Source: Melieria omissa (Eukaryota > Arthropoda > Insecta > Diptera > Ulidiidae). Taken from it: 64,000 bases of DNA. The position numbers and the translations under genes are program-made. Position 1 is the stretch's first letter. Each line of letters begins with the position of its first letter. Below are positions 36,071-47,997 of the stretch, piece after piece. A model generated the notes under the pieces. That model ran no database searches. It worked only from the letters and a program-made list of their open reading frames with translations, and was not told the origin of the DNA. The DNA is taken from assembly GCA_963971225.1 (NCBI GenBank), contig OZ020268.1, forward strand, positions 15,415,032 through 15,479,031, written 5' to 3'.

Positions 36071-36304
36071 TCGTGTCTGGATATAGTGAACTAATTATAG
36101 CAAGGCCTGTTCACAGTATCGAGGTTGTTCACTATATCAAGGTTAACATTTTTGTTCAAAAACCCGTGTTATTTGCTCAAAAAACACTTTTTGTTTTTTG
36201 ATTAAAATTTTTTTAAATATTTAGAGCCTCCATCTCAAAATTTGGGTGTTCACTATATCGAGGTGTTCACTATATCGGGTGTTCACTATACGCAGACACG
36301 ACTG
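36071..36304. mobile_element. pogo-like MITE, copy 2
   Basis: Aligns over its length with 12,197-12,414 (TCGTGTCTGGATATAGTGAA at the left, CGCAGACACGACTG at the right, then TA). The first three bases of the left CAG end are missing. The internal GTTCACTATATC unit is present one extra time, which explains the greater length. Confidence 0.8.
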
Positions 36305-36308
36305 TACT

Positions 36309-36690
36309 CACGAAACTAGGGGCCAAATCTATTAAAACTGCGTTTTTAAGACGAAGAGGTAGAAGTATTAAATTTTGTATATTTTAAACTATTAAAGTTA
36401 GAAGAACGAAATTCAAGGATGTAGTAGCGTACATATCCGTCCTTAAGATATATTTTTTCAAAAAAAAGTTTTCAAAATTTGCAAGGATATTCAAGGATAA
36501 AGTTTTAAAAGGACATTTTCAATACCTCTTTGTCCTTTTGCACAAAAACATTAAATTTTCCAAGATTCTAAGGATTTTTCTCTTTCATTTGATATCCATA
36601 TTGTTATTTTACAATGCGCTCAATTTTTAAAATAAACATGTCATTGAAATTTCAAAGTCCCTTTAAAAAAATCCTGACGTTGCTTCGGCG
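36309..36690. mobile_element. Partial foldback-family copy
   Basis: CACGAAACTAGGGGCCAAA, ACTGCGTTTTTAAGACGAAG and later TTTTTCTCTTTCATTTGATA match the arms of the foldback at 21,841-23,507 in inverted order. The outer ends are lost. It begins five bases after the pogo-like MITE ends. Confidence 0.65.
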
Positions 36691-36854
36691 CCCGGCCGAA
36701 CAAATTTTTGTGAAAAATTGGTGAAATGTTATTATTTGTATACGTTTGTTTGTTTTTAAAGTACTTGTAATGTGTTTACCGAATTTGGCCGAAATCGTTT
36801 CGAGTTGCTGGTTCGCGCAAGAGAAAAAGGCCTCGAGTGCAAAGGGTTAATATA

Positions 36855-37756
36855 GGGGTTTCCAACAAGAGGTGTTATTTTGGTATTCAAAGAAAAATGC
36901 CATTTTTTGAGATAAATGATCAGATGTTTATTTCATAATAAAGAGGAAGGTATGCCGTTAAAAATGAAAAACAACATCAGCCAAATGGCCACCACGACCA
37001 CGCTTACAGGACCATATCCTTTTCATGAAATTTTCCATAACCAAATCGCAAAGTGGCTGCCCTATGTCCTCGATAGCCTCACGAATTCTATCTTTAAGGT
37101 CTTGAATCGACGCTGGACTGTTGGCGTACACCTTATCTTTCACGTGGCCCCAAAGGAAGAAGTCGCAAGGTGTTAAATCACAAGATCTCGATGGCCAATT
37201 GTGATCACCTCTTCCAGAGATAACACGGTCCGGAAACTTTTCCCGTAAACGAGCAATGGTTTCGTTGCTTGTGTGACACGTAGCGCCATCTTGTTGAAAG
37301 TAAACGTTGTCCAGATCAATACCATCCAACTCCGACCATAAAAAATCATTAATCATCTCTCGAGGACGAGGAATCGACAAACCTGGGTTTTCTTCAACAC
37401 TTTGGGCTACAGCAGCAATATTCTCAGTTGTTCTTGAGCGACGTGCACGGGTTTTATTCTTCACATCACTAACTTGTCCCAGCAGCTCGAATTTTTCCAC
37501 CAATTTCTGTATTGCGGTCCGACAAGGTGCTTCACGACGAAACAAAAATGCTTTAGTTTTGCGAACTGTGTCTGCAAGATTTTCACCATTTTCGTAGTGC
37601 ATTTTAATAATTTCAATGCGTTGTTGAAGCGTGTATCGTTCCATTATTAGTAATAGCGTAGTTTCTACTTGTCAAATGTCAAACAATAAAAGCTTCAAAA
37701 GTGACAGCTACCGAAATACCGGGTGATTCAAAATAACACCTCTTGTTGGAAAACCC
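36855..37756 (-). mobile_element. Internally deleted mariner-like element (family M1), copy 1
   Basis: Inverted ends GGGTTTTCCAACAAGAGGTG (left end with one change) are next to TATA-type flanks. A continuous minus-strand frame of 228 codons (37,644 down to 36,958) starts MERYTLQQRIEIIKMHYENG, the helix-turn-helix half, and then joins after LSIPRPREMI to VYFQQDGATCHTSNETIARL (second catalytic Asp) and CDLTPCDFFLWGHVKD (third Asp). A central segment with the first Asp is deleted, yet the frame stays open, so a shortened protein could still be made. The second family member is at 40,498-41,031. Confidence 0.88.
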
Positions 37757-40497
37757 AATATAAGAACTTGTAAGTTGTTTGACTGAACCAATATACCAAT
37801 TTTGTGTTTCAGTTGTATCGCAAAGCGTTTACGATGTTAATCAAATTGACTAACATAAATATTCCAGGGTCAAGAAGCCGATACACTGGTTCGCTTTTTT
37901 CTCAAAAGTTAAAATTATGATCATTCGAACGAAGACCGGAACATCATGAGCAACTGATTCTGAAATTGCTGTACTGTAGATATATTAACTTTTTTTTTTA
38001 TTTATAGAGATGAAAAGCATCCCAGCAAAACATTCCCAGTATGCCCAGCAAGAATCAACATTCCCTCTTACAGTGACAGTTTTCATACAATTATCTCTCT
38101 TTCTCTGTCTTGCAGTGAGACTTTGAACCCAATTTTCCACCTTCAATATGATGGAATACCGAAACCGAACATCGGTGAAGTTGGTGTTCTACCTATACAT
38201 GTTGAAAGATAGTGCGGGTACAGGGCACTGGCCTGTCTGAACCTGAATGCTCATTTGTTGTCATAATAGCATTGAATTTTTACCTTCCAAGTGCACACAA
38301 ACGCACAAATGTAATGGCCACACATATTTACATGCATTGTTGCTCTACATACACACAGTCATACAGGCATACGAGTGTGTGTGTTAGTGTAAGGACACAT
38401 TGCCTGTGTCTATATAAATGATATTTCAAATTTATATGAAATACCTTCGCATCGAGATATCGCCACACACTCACACACACACAGCACTGGCCAGCGCTAG
38501 TCAACTGCACTTGTGAGAAATATTTGCAGCAAACTTTTTCATTTCGTATTTCATTTTATTTCATTTTATTTGCTGAACAAAAAGTCGCACATTTTTCTGC
38601 CGCCCTCTTCTCTTCCTTCGCCTTCTACTCCTTTGTCATGTCGTTCCTTCTTGCCTCGTCGCACGGTTGTTGTCGTTCATATTTTTAATACAAAAAAATG
38701 TGCACCTTTCATTATTGCGCTCTGACATAAAAATCGATATTTCGAAAAAAGATAAAATTGCGAAAAACGCAAAAATAAAAATAAAGAGGAAAAAATAAAT
38801 ACAAAAATTACCAAAGAAGAAAACGACACAAAAAACGTCAAGCAAAAAAAAAATTACAACTGAAAATAAAATAACAGCAGAGAAAAAAAACGAACAACAA
38901 CAAACAAGAACGGCAACACTACAACAAAAACATTGAAACGGTCGTTATGGTTTTTTCTCTCGCTATCATTGTTGTTGTCGTATATGTGCTGTTGTTGTTG
39001 TTGTTATTTTTATTGTTATTGTGTTGGTTGTTGCTGCTGTAATGCCCACTTTTTGTTGTTGCCGATTTTCATTTTTATTTTTCCGCGCGCCAACCTTTTT
39101 ACGTTCCACACTTCCTCCCCAGCAGCAGCTTACATTCGCTCATCGCTGCCTGCGATAAAAGCACATGAGACAGATGCGGCGAGAGGACGCGGGAACGAAA
39201 ACGAATAAACACAAAAAACAAAAGTGAGGCAAAAACGGAAAATATTTTCCATTTTCCACATTGGCATGAGAAAATCCAAAAGAAGTAACGGCCAAAAGCG
39301 AGGGGTGACGGAAGTCTCACCACCCCCCGATCGTCCCGGCAGCGCTGGCGGGAAAAGTTCTGTAATGAAAAAAATCGTATTTTTTATGTGTTTTTTTTAT
39401 ATATTTTAAAGACTCAAAATGCTTGTGGGTGCAATGAGTGGGGCGTTGCATGAGCGGGGCGATGTGTGTGTGTGTGTGTGTGTGTGAGAGGATAGATGTG
39501 TGTGTCTGCATGTGTGTACGTGTGGGATCAAAAACCCTTCGTAAAAAGTGGGCTAAGTTCCTTTGGCTGGACAGACGGTCTTTCAAAGCGAGCTGAGCCA
39601 AGTGTGGGGTGGGCGCTGGGGGAAGCGCACTTTTTTAATGTTACATTTTTATATGAGCATTTTCGAGAAGATGAAAAATCTTATTATTTTGCCATACTTA
39701 CTTTTTGTTGTTGCTGCCGTATTTAGTTTTCGCTGCTTTGTTGGCAGTCGCTCAGCATGGCATTTTGTTTGTTTATTTTGTTGCCTTTCCGCTCATTTCG
39801 TGTTGTTTTTTTGTTTTGGTTATTTTATAAAAATACACAGTCTTCATGTTACGCTGCGCTACGACGTTAATGGAAGGGCGTAAAAAATTTGATGTTTGCG
39901 ATAAAATGTAAAAGTACAAAAGCGAAACAAAATTCAAATAAAAAATAAGATTGAAACAAAAATAACACACACAAAAAATCAAATGGCGGAAAAGAATTTC
40001 TGAAATGGGAGTCTTGCTCGTATTTATTTGGAAAGTTTTCACTTTATGTGAGAATCGTATATCAGGCAAACGACGGGGGCGCGAGTGGGAAAAGGGTTCG
40101 TTGGCAGTTGTGCGAAATTGTGTTTCTTGCGGGCGCACACAGTAGTCGGGGGATAACGGTTACACGAAATTATATATTTGTACATTCTGTGAGCGAGAAA
40201 TGGTTAGGTTTATGCACTTAGGAGCCTTTTTGAAAGTTGGGCCATAACTTTTTATATGAAAAGTTATATGTTAAGTTATGCTTATTTTAAAATCAGATAC
40301 TAAGAAGTCTTGTTAGCGCTTAACTTGAATTGAATACAGTAAACTCGATTGCAGATGGCAAATATAAAATGCGAAGTGCTTATAGTTTGTTAGTGGGGCT
40401 GCTCCAAGCATAAGCAGCTACTATGAGGGATTATAAGAGAGGTTTAGATTTCGACTGAAGTAATAGCTCAGGGAAACTGTTGTTAATTACATCTATA
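37757..40497. other. Low-complexity noncoding DNA
   Basis: TTG/TTA tracts (38,970-39,040), a 25 bp (TG)n run at 39,463-39,487 and GC-richer bits near 39,290-39,360. Open frames are simple-sequence shadows. No gene is called. Confidence 0.55.
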
Positions 40498-41031
40498 GGG
40501 TTTTCCAACAAGAGGTGTTATTTTGAATCACCCGGTATAACGTCATTACACCGTATTTTGCATAAAGACTTGGGTCTTAAGGCTTATAAAGTTCAGTTAA
40601 CACAAGAACTCAAGCCGGCCGATCATCAACAACGTCGTGTCTTTGCTGATTGGGTCCTCTGGGTGTTATCTCTGGAAGAGGTGATCACAATTGGCCACCG
40701 AGATCTTGTGATTTAACACCTTGCGACTTCTTCCTTTGGGGCCACGTGAAAGATAAGGTGTACGCCAACAGCCCAGCGTCGATTCAAGACCTCAAAGATA
40801 GAATTCGTGAGGCTATCGAGGACATAGGGCAGCCACTTTGCGATTCGGTTATGGAAAATTTCATGAAAAGGATATGGTCCTGTAAGCGTGGTCGTGGTGG
40901 CCATTTGGCTGATGTTGTTTTTCATTATTAACGGCATACCTTCCTCTTTATTATGAAATAAACATCCGATCATTTATCTGAAAAATGCATTTTGCTTTGA
41001 ATACCAAAATAACACCTCTTGTTGGAAAACC
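40498..41031 (+). mobile_element. Internally deleted mariner-like element (family M1), copy 2
   Basis: 534 bp with the ends GGGTTTTCCAACAAGAGGTG inverted at 41,012-41,031 and TA flanks (40,496-40,497; 41,032-41,033). It retains a segment absent from copy 1 (RILHKDLGLKAYKVQLTQEL, then QRRVFADWVL), deleted into the shared C-terminal part (WPPRSCDLTPCDFFLWGHVK). The N-terminal helix-turn-helix is gone. Confidence 0.88.
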
Positions 41032-41033
41032 CT

Positions 41034-41449
41034 ATATTAAGTTATGAATGTACTAACAAAACTATTATTTATCTTAGTTCTTCCAAATTGAAAGACAAGT
41101 ACTGGGTGTTCTACTATTAGAACCTTAAAGGCTGAGAAGTAAAATTATTGTTCTACGATTTCAATTCTCTTTGGCAAAAGGTATCTGCGATCTTAGGATA
41201 TGTGGTCTCAATTGCCTTTATAAAAGTTTATTCTTATTTAAAAATATAAAATACGACCGTTTAGTGGCGAATGGATTAATCAAAAAGCTAAGAATGACTT
41301 GGTATGATGTCACTTCTATCATTGCCATGTTAAGTACAAAAGTTGTCAAAAGCCGCACATAGTCCAACAAGTGGCCAAGTTGTTAGTTGAGAAGTGTGGA
41401 GTGACAAGCTTTCTTTGAGGACGAACATTTGTTGTTCATAACAAACTCT
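41034..41449. other. AT-rich noncoding DNA
   Basis: No repeat family or gene recognised between the two mariner copies. Confidence 0.5.
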
Positions 41450-41524
41450 CGAAGAAAAGGGTTCCTTTTTCGTTTTTTTGCAAGTTTCTGGAATTGTAGT
41501 GCTTCATTAAATATTGCTACATTA
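41450..41524. repeat. 75 bp direct repeat flanking a mariner, left copy
   Basis: The run CGAAGAAAAGGGTTCCTTTT...GCAAGTTTCTGGAATTG...GCTACATTA ends exactly at the TA where the mariner begins. The right copy (about 42,812-42,887) follows the truncated right end of that mariner with a handful of substitutions. It is far longer than a normal 2 bp mariner target duplication. Confidence 0.85.
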
Positions 41525-42811
41525 CCAGGTATATCAGTATGAAGTGAGCCTCAAGATATAAATGTCTCGATAGGGAATATTTGTTGTGAACGGGCCTTAA
41601 TTTTTTTTTGTTTTGTTGCTATGACATCTGTCAAGCATACTTAGTATACATCAAGTCATTGAACAAACAACATTATATTTTTTCATCGTGTTGAAAATGT
41701 CGAATTTGTTTACCAGATAGTGATGATTTGCGGAAAGCATTAATTTTTTGTTTTCATTTGAAGAAAAGTTCTGCAGAGTCGCATCGAATGCTTGTCGAGG
41801 CATATGGTGGTCATGCTCTATCAAGAGCAACATGCAAAAGATGGTTTCAACGGTTCAGAAATAATGATTTTGATGTGAGAAATGAAGAACGTGGAAGACC
41901 ACCAAAAAAGTTTGAAGACGGCGGAATTGCAAACGATATTGCATAAAGATGACACTTTGAGTCAAAAGCAAATGGCAGAAATGTTAAATGTTGCACAAGC
42001 AACAATTTGTGTCCGTTTAAAAACTATGGGAAAGATCCAAAAGTGTAGAAAATGGGTGCCACATGAATTGAATGAAAGACAGATGGAAAACCGAAAAAAC
42101 ACTTGTGAAATTTTGCTTCAAAGACACGAAAGAAAAGCAATTTTGCATTGAATTGTTACTGGCGATGAAAAATTGATCTATTTTAAGAATCCTAAACGGA
42201 AAAATCATGGGTTAATACGGGACAACCTTCTACATGGACTGCAAAACCAGATCGATTCGACAAGAAGACAATGCTGTGTGTTTGGTGGGACCAGAGTGAC
42301 GTGGTGTATTACGTATTACGAGTTGTTAAAACCTGGCGAAACCTTTAATACTGATCGCAACCGACAGCAAATGATGAACTGATTGAACCATGCATTGATC
42401 GAAAAACGACCAGAATGGGCCAGAAGACACGGCGAGGTAATTTTGCTCCATGACAATGCACCTGCACACAAAGCAAGACCGGTTCAGGATACAATCAAAG
42501 CACTTGGCTGGGAGCTGCTACCCCATTCGCCGTATTCACCAGACTTGGCTCCTTCCGACTACCATTTGTTTTCATCGATGGGACACGCATTGGCTGAGCA
42601 GCACTTCGATTCCTACGAGGAAGTCGAAAGTTGGGTGTTTGATTGGTTTGCTTTAAAAGACAAACAATTCTATTGGCGCGGTGTCCACAAATTGCCTGAA
42701 AGATGGACAAAATGTGTGGCTAGCAATGGCCAATACTTTGAATAAAATGTTTTTTAATTACCCATTACAAATTAGTGTTTTATTTTTGCAAAAAAAGGCT
42801 CACTTCATACT
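41525..42811 (+). mobile_element. Near full-length mauritiana-subfamily mariner, inactivated
   Basis: The left end CCAGGTATATCAGTATGAAG follows TA. The right end matches its inner part (AGTATGAAGTGAGCC inverted) but lacks the outer ten bases. The transposase is read in pieces over 41,698-42,745: IFCFHLKKSSAESHRMLVEA, TCKRWFQRFRNNDFDV, KWVPHELNERQMENRKNTCE, VTGDEK (first Asp), YYELLKPGETF, LLHDNAPAH (second Asp), YSPDLAPSDYHLF (third Asp) and a C-terminus ASNGQYFE-stop. Several frameshifts and at least two internal stops kill it. The DD34D residues are all still visible. Confidence 0.92.
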
Positions 42812-42887
42812 GAAGAAAAGGGCTCCTTTTTCGTTTTTTTGCAAGTTTCTGAAATTGCAGTGCTTCATCAAACATAGCTACATAGCA

Positions 42888-45800
42888 GCTGATGATTATG
42901 AAATTAAATTAACTTGAAAGCCAGTTTTTTGTTTGAGCTAAATGCAATTCAGAGCAGTTCAAAAAAATGGTTTACCGCTATGTAAAATGTAAACATAAAC
43001 AATGCCATACAATTTCTACCACTTGAGTGTTAGCAACGGTCACGATTCTTCTTCTTCTTCTACTTTTTCGCCTTGCCGCTCTCCCCTCAGCGCTGCTGTA
43101 GTTGTACTTAGTCCAACTATTGGCGAGCGTAGCTTGAGATCCGCTTGAAGTAAGCTGCTATACATAGCGTAAAATTTTAAATGAAAACCTCAAGAAAAAA
43201 TTGGAAATGTTAAAATTATTCACAGTAGAGTGGAAAAATAAACGTAAATTGCAACAACAGCAACTACAAAATGGTAGAATTTTCCACTGACATTTTCCAC
43301 TTTTATTCTTTGTGTGTATGTTGTTGGTTGGTTGTTGCTGTTGCCTCGGTTGCCATTATGTTTTGCTATTATTATTGTTGTTGTTTTTCCTCATTTTCAC
43401 ATTTTTCGTAGCCGTTGCTGTTGTTTTATTTTCATTTTTCGTTTGTTGTCTCTCAGCAGAAGCAGCAACACAAACACCAAACAACAACAACAAAATTTTT
43501 AATAAAAAGCACAAAAGCTATGAGAAAAAAATTAATATAAAAAAAGACGCTGCAAAATGTGAAAAATTACCGTGCAGAGGGAAGTAAATAGGAGCAAAAA
43601 AGCAGAAAAACCGAAAGATGCAAAAACTCGTTGAAGAAAATGAGGACGAATTTTTATTAATGTCCGCCCGCCCGCCCGCGTCACGTTTATCCCTTCCACC
43701 AGTGCCACCACGGCGACTGCCTCGGCCCGCCGATCGTCCCGCGCACTCGACGTCATTGCATTTAATGCTTGGCGCGTTTTTTTATGTAGTAGAAAAAATT
43801 CAGAAAATTTTCACGTGAATTTAATTTGTAAAATTCCTTAAAAAAAAATGGGAAAAAAGAAAAACGCGTTGAAAGTGGCAGATTCTTGACTTAATGCATG
43901 ATTGCGCGCGTGAGTGAGGGTGTGTGTGTGTGTGTATGTGTATGAGTGTGGCCACGTGAGCGCACGCATACATTTTACAGGCGTGTTGTCGCTTGGCTGT
44001 GTGTGTGTGTGTGGAACTTTATTCATTAACGTCATAAAAATGCAAGAGACAACAAAAAAATTTCAAGCCAAAAATAATGATATCCAGAAAAACAACGCTA
44101 CAGCAACAGCAACGGCGGCGGCAGCGAAAATTGCGTACAGAAAAAAATAAATAAAAAATGCAAATTAAAATTTTCGAAGGTTTTTAACAATTTTTGCGCG
44201 CGCTCGCTTGCTGCCTGTGTGTTTGGCGTCTTTTTATGCGTGTGTGTAGAGTACAATTCATGTGTGTGTGTGTGATGGCAATTCGTGGGCCGTGTGCGTG
44301 TGTGCACACCTTGCAACTGTCGCACTGGCGGTCATGTGAGGGTTAAGGTTCATTTGGAACTCGTAAAATTCTGATGTGCGGATGTGTGTATGTGTATGTG
44401 TGCGAATGTGTATGTGTGCGAATGTGTATAAATGTGCAAAAGAATTAAAGGGAAAATAACACAACACATAAAAACCGTACTGCAGTCATTTTTATTTTAA
44501 TTAATTTTTCACATGGCAACCATAAAATGCACTTTTCTCAGCATTATTCGCCACTGCTGCAGTTTTACAATTTTTTTGTTTGGTTGAAAGTATTTCTTTG
44601 ATTTCATTCTTTTTCAAAGAGTTGATTTCAAATGAAAAAGGTTAAGGTGGCTTGTGACGCTTCCTTTGCTTATTGTTAAGTTAATTTTTTTGTGAGCGCA
44701 TGAAATGTAATCGCTAGTAGGGTTGTAAGAGTCCTGTCGTTGAAGGGTTTCATTTTTTGTATGGTTTTGAAGTGTAAGGAAGTTGCAATTAAAGGACTTT
44801 TGCTACATGGTCCTTCAAAAACAACGAAAGTTGCCACAAAGGTGAGGACCTGATTTTCTTCCTTTTGGATGGTTTTTTAACCTTAGGAGAGTGGAGCAGA
44901 TACTAAATTTTCCTTCTCTAGGCATAAAGTCAGCGTTCTCTATGATTGTCATTGGAAGTAGTAACTCGTCCTATGAAATCGATGTCCCATGACCCAAAAC
45001 TTTAGTTTGTTTTGCATGTGTGTGGGGCCTTTGTAATTTTTGGGCCCATTTTTCAAAATTTTTTTACTTGAAATTTTCCTATTAGTGCGTTAATTCAGCA
45101 GGCAGAGGGCCATGGTTTCAAATTCTCATCACAGAGGTGAGGTGAGGCTTTCCTTCCTGCTTCTTTTCACCTTTTTTCTCAAAGAAGTTATAATATCAAA
45201 AAGTTCAACCACCTTCCACAGCTTTAAGTAATCTCAAATGCAGACACGTTTTGGCTTTTCTAAACGGGGCACTTGCAGCACTTTCATCTCAAAAACTTGG
45301 TTGTAGGCGAATGTAAATAATTTTCATAGTAGAAAAGAGTCGTAAATTTCTGGCACGCGCACTCGTTAGGGTTCGAACTATGCGCAAAAAGTGATATAAA
45401 AAGCGGCAACTCTTATGCGAAATAGTTGCCAAAAGTGTTAAAATCATTTCACAACCCCGCCCACACCCAAACAAGTCATCCATGCGGGTCGTTTGCCCTT
45501 CTTCGTTTAGCTGCTGTTGCTTGTCTTTATTTTTGTATATTTTTTTGCTAGTTATGTTGAAATTCATAAAAAACGTAATAAATTTGGGAACGAACACAAA
45601 TTGTCAAAAGCAACGAGAAAATGAAAATAAAAAGTAAAACAGAGCACTGAAGAGCGGCAGGGCATGTTAAGTAAAAAAAAAGCGTCAGTCCCTATTAACG
45701 TAAAGTTCCCTGTCCTTCGTGGTGTGTTTTATTTCTCGGCGCTGCTTGCCGCCTGTTACCTTTCTCACCCGTTTGGCTGCTGAGGCAATCCCTCAGTCAT

Positions 45801-46783
45801 AGCTGGCCCTCGCCCGTCCGTTCCACACCGCACCCCAGCCATCCTGACGCAGCAACGCTACCCGGTCATTTTAACCCATTGCTGCTGGGGTGTTTTCTTG
45901 CCTTTCTGTGTTCTTGCACATTTTATATTTTTTGCTCTTTACTGTTATTTGCCCCTTTTTGCATTTTTTATTTTATTTTATTTATGTCTTGTTGTTTTTT
46001 TGTGAAGTGTGCTTATATTAAATTTTTCATTCTCATTCACATTTTCATTTTCTTATTTTTAACGAGCGGGAGAACGTGAAGTTTTTTGCTGTTGCTTCTT
46101 TTTGGCTTTCGATGCCAACAGAAAGCAGAACAAAAATGTTAAATTTTTACGACATTCTCTGTGTGTGTGTGTGTGTGTGTGTGTGGGGAAGAGGAGTGTT
46201 TGTATGGGGAAGTGATTGGGACTGGCCATGAGGACAGTTGGGAGTGATGGTCACTTTGGACGCATGCAGGACATTTTCTAAATTTTTCACTGCTGAAATA
46301 TTTTTCCAGGAAAAGATATGAAAATAATTCAACATTTCTTTTTTAGTTTCTTTTTATTTGGGGTTTTTCGGCTACTTTTGTGGAAATTTTGCATAGTGAC
46401 CTTTTTTCTTATGTCGGGTGAGTGTGGGCTTTTGGGCTGTGAGTATACGGCGAAGTGCGGTAGAGTGGGAAAACCGAGTTTTTGTGTGATATGTGCGGCA
46501 CTTTCTTTGAGTTTATGAAAGGTTTTAATATTTTATTTAAAAACTTTCGCCAATGCTTTTATTTTGGGTAAAAATAGACTTCCTTACACGTTGGTTATGT
46601 AAGTGTATGTGTGGTGAGGTGTTTTTGCAAATTAGTGAAACATTTTTTGGGAGAATTTGGGTTTGGCAAAAGTATTTTTAACGAATTTTTATTTGGTACT
46701 TTGAAAGGACTTTGTACACTTTGGCTCGTGGAGTAAACTATGGAGTGCTGATGTGGATTTATATATATATACATACATATACT
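42888..46783. other. Low-complexity noncoding DNA
   Basis: Holds TTG/CAA tracts (43,310-43,500), a GC-rich patch (43,660-43,760), (TG)n runs at 43,919-43,936, 43,998-44,013, 44,260-44,274 and a 26 bp run at 46,160-46,185. I found no coding frame with protein-like composition and no bounded transposon. Confidence 0.5.
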
Positions 46784-47757
46784 CAGTGGCGCACGCAGGA
46801 TTTTGTTTCGGGGGGGTTTTGTGTAATTTTGTTTGAGAGCTTTGAAACAGGATTAAATTTAGATGTATGAATCTACAGACTGAGATCCGAAACATGTGCC
46901 TATGTTTTCCCCCCTTTACAGATTTTGATTCTGAAAGTTCAAAAGAGAAAATGTAGTTAAAAGGAGGCATTTTTTCTCTTTCATTTGATACCGATATCTT
47001 CATCATTGCATAACAGCAAATATTAAAAAAAATATTTGAAATTGACTTTGGTCCTTTGACACGGACTTTGGATCAGAAAATGAAAAACTGACTATGCCAG
47101 GATACTATAAATGACCTCTAGTTTCACGCCTATGGGATGGATCTCGGCAAAAAATTAGTTTTTTTCGCACGGTGTAATAAATGTAAAGTTGGTGTTTTCA
47201 CTCAGTGCACCATATCTTTGTAATTTTTCTTTCGATTCTATTGATGTTAGGCTTAATATTTGCACAAATAATATATCTTTCGATTTTAAAACCAAAGGAG
47301 ATAATTTATTTTAACTATGAAATAATATTCGAAAATTTATGATTTTTGAAAATGGTCGAAAAAAATCAATTTTTTACAACATTCACCGTCAGTTATTTCT
47401 CCAAATCTCATCGGATTTGTACAATTTGAACGTCTCTGGAAAGGCTAAGATATTATCTTCTGGCCGACGGACAGCTTGTGTTAGTCGGGTGATTCGTTTA
47501 CGAGATATGTGCTCATAACTGAAACAACAGGGAAAAACGATTTTTCGAAAACGCTTCTTACAAAAATTGTTTGATCTTCAGTTTCGTGATCAGCGGCCCA
47601 AAGTTAGTTGAGAAAACATTTTAATTTTTTGGTGCTTTTTTCGTGTCGAGTATTCTTATTGATGATTGAATATTGGTAATAAACTAAAATTCTGTACTAA
47701 CTTAAAGATATTTCGGGGGGTTAAACCCCCAAAAACCCTCCCCTGTGTGTGCCACTG
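46784..47757. mobile_element. Larger hAT-like nonautonomous element carrying foldback fragment
   Basis: 974 bp flanked by a perfect 8 bp duplication CATATACT (46,776-46,783 and 47,758-47,765). Left end CAGTGGCGCACGCAGGATTT, right end inverted CAGTGGCACACACAGG; a run of six or seven G lies near each end, as in the shorter MITEs. Its interior includes a foldback-family arm (about 46,905-47,180, with CCTCTAGTTTCACGCC and TCGCACGGTGT). The rest, 47,180-47,690, is unidentified. No transposase frame is visible. Confidence 0.85.
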
Positions 47758-47997
47758 CATATACTGTACATTTCATATCAGCGAAAAATATCCTGAACGA
47801 TAATGTAAACGAACACAAAGAAATTTCGTTCGGTTAGAAAAAACCCACGGACTCACATTCAAATTTTAGAGGTGGACTCGATCAGTTTGCGATGACCTTT
47901 AAAAAATCATATTAATCAAATACCATTTTCTCCTTTTCCGCTCTTATGTATGTTTTTATTTGCAGCGCAGCGGCAATCACAACAGCAACGCTCCACA
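47758..47997 (+). promoter_or_regulatory. 3' splice acceptor before BTB start codon
   Basis: TATGTTTTTATTTGCAG ends at 47,965, a strong polypyrimidine-AG acceptor, 32 nt ahead of the start ATG (CACAATG context, start at 47,998). It indicates that the BTB start codon lies in a downstream exon and that at least one noncoding exon exists upstream. An in-frame ATG at 47,950 lies inside this acceptor, so it is not used in a spliced message. Confidence 0.65.

Noticed and set aside
47950..47997. Upstream in-frame ATG extending the BTB protein
   Set aside because: It overlaps the polypyrimidine tract and AG of a splice acceptor; the ATG at 47,998 starts directly at the usual BTB N-terminus.
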